Positions 14,913-17,213 of a stretch of 17,213 nt of DNA are shown here, piece after piece. The notes under the pieces were generated by a model, which was given only the letters and a program-made list of their open reading frames with translations, had not been told where the DNA came from and did no database searches. Position 1 is the first letter of the stretch, and each line of letters opens with the position of its first letter. The stretch is from Bacillota bacterium (GTDB taxonomy: Bacteria; Bacillota; Clostridia; Oscillospirales; Oscillospiraceae), in assembly GCA_023393155.1 (NCBI GenBank), contig JAEWML010000136.1, positions 1-17,213 on the forward strand. Reading direction: 5' to 3'. A program made the position numbers and the translations under genes.

Positions 14913-15845
14913 TCACTGCACTCCCCGGTCCGCCCGTTCGTCCACCCGCCGGACCAGCTCCTCCGCCGCGTTGTAGCCGAAGCGGCGGTGGCGGTTGTTC
15001 ATGGCGGCCACCTCCACAATGCTGGCCAGGTTCCGTCCGGGCCGCACGGGGATGTTGACGCAGGGTACCTGTAAATCCAGAATCTCCAAATAGTGATCCT
15101 CCAGGCCCAGCCGGTCATAAACCCGGCTGCTGTCCCACTGCTCCAGTTCCACCACCAGATCAATCTGGGCCTCTTCCTTGATGGCCCGCATTCCAAACAA
15201 CTGCCGCACGTCAATCACGCCGATGCCCCGCAGCTCAATGTAATGCCGGATCATCTCCGGCGCCGTGCCAATCAGCTCGTTGGAAATGCGCCGGATGTCC
15301 ACGGAATCGTCCGCCACCAGCCGGTGGCCCCGCATAATCAGCTCGATGGCCGTCTCGCTCTTTCCGATGCCGGAGTCCCCGGTAAGCAGAATCCCCTCGC
15401 CGTACACGTCCATCAAAACGCCGTGCCGCCCTATGCAGGGGGCCAGCCGGCGATTGAGAAATTCAATGGCGTGGGAGGTGAACTCCACGGTGGTTTCCGA
15501 GGTGCGCAGCAGCGTCCGCTCGTACTCACGGGCGCTTTCAAGGCACTCGGGAAAGCAGTCCAGATTCCGGGAGATCACCAGGGCCGGAATGTCGTAGAGA
15601 AACAGGTCGTCAAAGGCCTTTTTCCGCTCCTGCGCACTCAGGCCCTTCAGGTACATAACCTCCGCCTTGCCGATTACCTGAAGACGGCGGGGATCGAAAT
15701 AGTCGTAAAAGCCCAAAAACTGAAGTCCCGGCCGGTTCACGTCCGTAATGGTGAGAACCGCCTCCTCGTAATCGCTCCCCCGATTGAGCAACTGCAAATC
15801 AAAGGCAGCCGCAAACTCCGTCATTTTCAGTCCGTTCGCCGTCAT
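14913..15845 (-). CDS. hprK: HPr kinase/phosphorylase
   Basis: Bifunctional enzyme that phosphorylates HPr (or Crh) on Ser46 with ATP or PPi and removes the phosphate, setting carbon catabolite repression in Firmicutes. The 310-residue protein has an N-terminal domain and a C-terminal P-loop kinase domain with His141 in GRHGVLMDVYGEG, Walker A GDSGIGKS (156-163), the acidic pair in LVADDSV (179-180) and the family signature ELRGIGVIDVRQLFG (204-218). ATG 15845 has GGAAGGAGA nine bases upstream; the next in-frame ATG (codon 8) is too far from it. This is the first gene of the long cluster, with a good promoter about 115 bp upstream. Its substrate gene ptsH is not in the window. Confidence 0.97.
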   Translation of the reverse strand: MTANGLKMTEFAAAFDLQLLNRGSDYEEAVLTITDVNRPGLQFLGFYDYFDPRRLQVIGKAEVMYLKGLSAQERKKAFDDLFLYDIPALVISRNLDCFPECLESAREYERTLLRTSETTVEFTSHAIEFLNRRLAPCIGRHGVLMDVYGEGILLTGDSGIGKSETAIELIMRGHRLVADDSVDIRRISNELIGTAPEMIRHYIELRGIGVIDVRQLFGMRAIKEEAQIDLVVELEQWDSSRVYDRLGLEDHYLEILDLQVPCVNIPVRPGRNLASIVEVAAMNNRHRRFGYNAAEELVRRVDERADRGVQ

Positions 15846-15922
15846 AAGCGCCAGTCTCCTTCCGGGTCGGCCATAAGACGCCGCCCTGCGGTGTTTTCAG
15901 TTCGCAGACGCACAGCGCCGCG

Positions 15923-15954
15923 GCGGTATGAATTGGCATTTTTATCATAACCGC
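15923..15954 (-). other. Stem-loop at the 5' end of the hprK transcript
   Basis: GCGGTATGA (15923-15931) pairs with TCATA-A-CCGC (15945-15954) apart from one bulged base. It begins about six bases into the predicted hprK mRNA. Such a 5'-terminal hairpin may protect the message from decay. Read on the plus strand it is followed by CTTTTTG and looks like a terminator, but no plus-strand gene feeds it. Confidence 0.4.
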
Positions 15955-15966
15955 TTTTTGGATATT

Positions 15967-15995
15967 ATTATAACGTATGCGCCTGTTTTTCGCAA
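15967..15995 (-). promoter_or_regulatory. Sigma-A promoter for the hprK-to-dnaE cluster
   Basis: On the minus strand, TTGCGA (15995-15990), a 17-bp spacer and a perfect TATAAT (15972-15967). The predicted start near 15960 gives a leader of about 115 nt. It is the only strong promoter match I found for the nine-gene cluster; short gaps downstream suggest one transcript, but internal promoters are not excluded. Confidence 0.75.
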
Positions 15996-16052
15996 CTGTT
16001 TCACCCGGCCCCTCCCGCTTTAATATTTTTGAATATTTTTTAAGATTTCCCC

Positions 16053-16081
16053 TTGCTTTTTATGTTTTCATCTGTTAAAAT
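16053..16081 (+). promoter_or_regulatory. Sigma-A promoter for rpmB
   Basis: TTGCTT (16053-16058), a 17-bp spacer, then TAAAAT (16076-16081), in AT-rich DNA. Transcription would start near 16088, about 50 bases before the rpmB start. It diverges from the hprK promoter. Confidence 0.65.
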
Positions 16082-16138
16082 ATCGTTTGTGCCTGTGAAA
16101 AGCAGGTTTGATTTCCCAACAGCAAGGAGGTGCAACGG

Positions 16139-16327
16139 ATGGCTAAGTGCGAATTTTGCGATAAGGGTGTCACCTTCGGTATTCAGGTGTCCCACTCCCA
16201 TAGACGTTCCAATCGTCCCTGGAAGCCCAACGTAAAGCGTGTCAAGGCTGTTGTGAACGGTACGCCCCGCCATGTATATGTTTGTACCCGGTGTCTGCGT
16301 TCCGGCAAAGTTACCAGAGCGGTCTGA
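16139..16327 (+). CDS. rpmB: 50S ribosomal protein L28
   Basis: Small structural protein of the large ribosomal subunit, 62 residues, normal for L28. It begins MAKCEFCDKG and has two CxxC pairs (Cys4/Cys7 and Cys49/Cys52), so this is the zinc-binding 'C+' form, as opposed to the cysteine-free paralogue some bacteria make under zinc starvation. The central HSHRRSNRPWKPNVKRV is typical and highly basic. AGGAGG lies eight bases before ATG 16139. It is a single-gene unit with its own promoter and a strong terminator, transcribed opposite to both neighbours. Confidence 0.97.
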   Translation: MAKCEFCDKGVTFGIQVSHSHRRSNRPWKPNVKRVKAVVNGTPRHVYVCTRCLRSGKVTRAV

Positions 16328-16337
16328 TAGACAAATC

Positions 16338-16372
16338 AACTCCCGAACCTTCCGGTTCGGGAGTTATTTTTT
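16338..16372 (+). terminator. rpmB intrinsic terminator
   Basis: A perfect 12-bp stem (16338-16349 with 16354-16365) with a TTCC tetraloop is followed by ATTTTTTA. It starts 11 bases after the rpmB stop. Confidence 0.93.
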
Positions 16373-16389
16373 ACTATTTTAAATGTTTT

Positions 16390-16429
16390 TGTGACCACGG
16401 CCAATGCTTGGCCGTGGTCACATTTTTAA
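16390..16429 (+). terminator. Second hairpin terminator between rpmB and gpsA
   Basis: A perfect 15-bp stem (16390-16404 with 16408-16422) with a three-base TGC loop, followed on the plus strand by TTTTTAATT. It lies 17 bases beyond the gpsA stop on the other strand. The minus-strand tail is A-rich, so as an intrinsic terminator it faces rpmB, backing up the first one; for gpsA it may serve as a 3'-end-protecting hairpin. Confidence 0.75.
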
Positions 16430-16436
16430 TTGCACA

Positions 16437-17213
16437 TTACATCCAGTCGTAGCCCAGCTCGTCTTTTTTAGAGCGGCCCATCAGCTCCGCCACCACATCC
16501 CGGACGTCCCTGTCCCGGTAGAGCACCTGATAGGCGCAGGCGCAGATGGGCATTTCCACTCCGGCCCGTTGGCTCAGTTGATGGACGCTTTCGGCGGCAT
16601 AGTAGCCCTCCACCACCGCGCCCACCTCTTCCATGGCCTCCTGCGCGGTCTTTCCCTGTCCGATGAGGATGCCCGCCCGGCGGTTTCGGGAGTGCATGGA
16701 GGTGCAGGTGACAATCAAATCCCCCATTCCCGCAAGGCCCGCAAAGGTCTGGCGGTGTCCGCCCAGCGTCTCGCCCAGCCGGGCGATTTCCGCCATGGCC
16801 CGGGTCATTAAAAGAGCCTTGGTGTTATCCTGATAGCCCATTCCGTCGCAGATACCGCAGCTAAGGGCCACCACGTTTTTCAGCGCGCCGCCCAGCTCCA
16901 CGCCCACGATGTCCGGGCTGGTATACACCCGGAAATTCCGGTTCATAAACGCGTCCTGCACCAGCTTCACAGCCTCGCCGTTCTCCCCCGCCGCCACGCA
17001 GCCGGTGGGCAGACGAAGGCTCACCTCCTCCGCGTGGGAGGGGCCGGACAGGGCCGTCACGGGGAAGCGGTCCCCCGTCTCCTCTCGCACAAGCTGGCTC
17101 ATGCGCAGGTTTGTGTCCCGCTCGATGCCCTTAGAAACGCTGACCAACACCGCGCCCTCCTTCAAAAACGGCACGACCGGGCGGACATTGCTCCGCACGG
17201 CATAGGACGGGGA
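16437..17213 (-). CDS. gpsA: NAD(P)-dependent glycerol-3-phosphate dehydrogenase, 5' end cut by window
   Basis: Reduces dihydroxyacetone phosphate to sn-glycerol 3-phosphate, the backbone for membrane phospholipids; a soluble enzyme. The window holds the last 258 residues; the roughly 70-80 N-terminal residues with the GxGxxG cofactor loop lie beyond 17213. The fragment begins SPSYAVRSNV, matching the family's VPSxAxR segment. It continues with VSVSKGIE, LSGPSHAEEV (55-64), catalytic lysine Lys112 in ELGGALKNVVAL, the substrate segment GLAGMGDLIVTCTS (159-172) and SRNRRAG (175-181). No internal stop or frameshift is seen. It converges with rpmB; other members of its operon would be upstream, outside the window. 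Confidence 0.97.
   Translation of the reverse strand, partial: SPSYAVRSNVRPVVPFLKEGAVLVSVSKGIERDTNLRMSQLVREETGDRFPVTALSGPSHAEEVSLRLPTGCVAAGENGEAVKLVQDAFMNRNFRVYTSPDIVGVELGGALKNVVALSCGICDGMGYQDNTKALLMTRAMAEIARLGETLGGHRQTFAGLAGMGDLIVTCTSMHSRNRRAGILIGQGKTAQEAMEEVGAVVEGYYAAESVHQLSQRAGVEMPICACAYQVLYRDRDVRDVVAELMGRSKKDELGYDWM

Noticed and set aside
15923..15960. Plus-strand intrinsic terminator
   Set aside because: The hairpin plus CTTTTTG fits in form, but no plus-strand gene lies upstream; it more simply belongs to the hprK leader.
1..17213. CRISPR array, prophage, transposon, attachment site or RNA gene
   Set aside because: No spaced repeats, integrase or transposase, cloverleaf or rRNA-like sequence was seen; all long stretches are covered by core genes.

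Overview
The window reads as ordinary chromosome from a GC-rich, low-oxygen Firmicute, most likely a Clostridia/Oscillospiraceae-type gut anaerobe. This is inferred from three things: the gene order hprK-murB-rapZ-yvcK-whiA, a T-box leader in front of methionine genes, and paired ECF-transporter ATPases. No 16S rRNA or other strict taxonomic marker is present. I see no phage, plasmid, insertion sequence, CRISPR array, tRNA or rRNA.

Layout. (1) Positions 1-2409, minus strand: a class I SAM-dependent methyltransferase, ecfA1 and ecfA2 (cut by the window start) form an operon behind a clear sigma-A promoter. (2) Positions 2483-5381, plus strand: a divergent promoter preceded by a tandem 12-bp repeat drives a T-box leader with a probable AUG (Met) specifier. 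It is followed by metY and metA, which make homocysteine from homoserine by acetylation and direct sulfhydrylation. A structured intergenic stretch and a strong hairpin terminator close the unit. (3) Positions 5377-15995, minus strand: a long, tightly spaced cluster transcribed hprK, ROK sugar kinase, murB, rapZ, yvcK, whiA, a CAT-fold acetyltransferase, a C_GCAxxG_C_C protein, dnaE. A good promoter sits upstream of hprK. (4) Positions 16053-16429, plus strand: rpmB (ribosomal protein L28) with its own promoter and two tandem hairpin terminators. (5) Positions 16437-17213, minus strand: most of gpsA, convergent with rpmB and cut by the window end.

How the genes work together. The met unit is controlled by uncharged tRNA and makes the methionine precursor homocysteine. 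The long cluster joins carbon-source sensing (HprK, the ROK kinase, RapZ, YvcK) to wall precursor synthesis (MurB) and to division or replication (WhiA, DnaE). Most of this is well-known core biology. The least explained parts are the CAT-fold/C_GCAxxG_C_C pair sitting between whiA and dnaE, the multi-hairpin region after metA, and the 12-bp tandem repeat just upstream of the met promoter. I found no convincing wholly new system.
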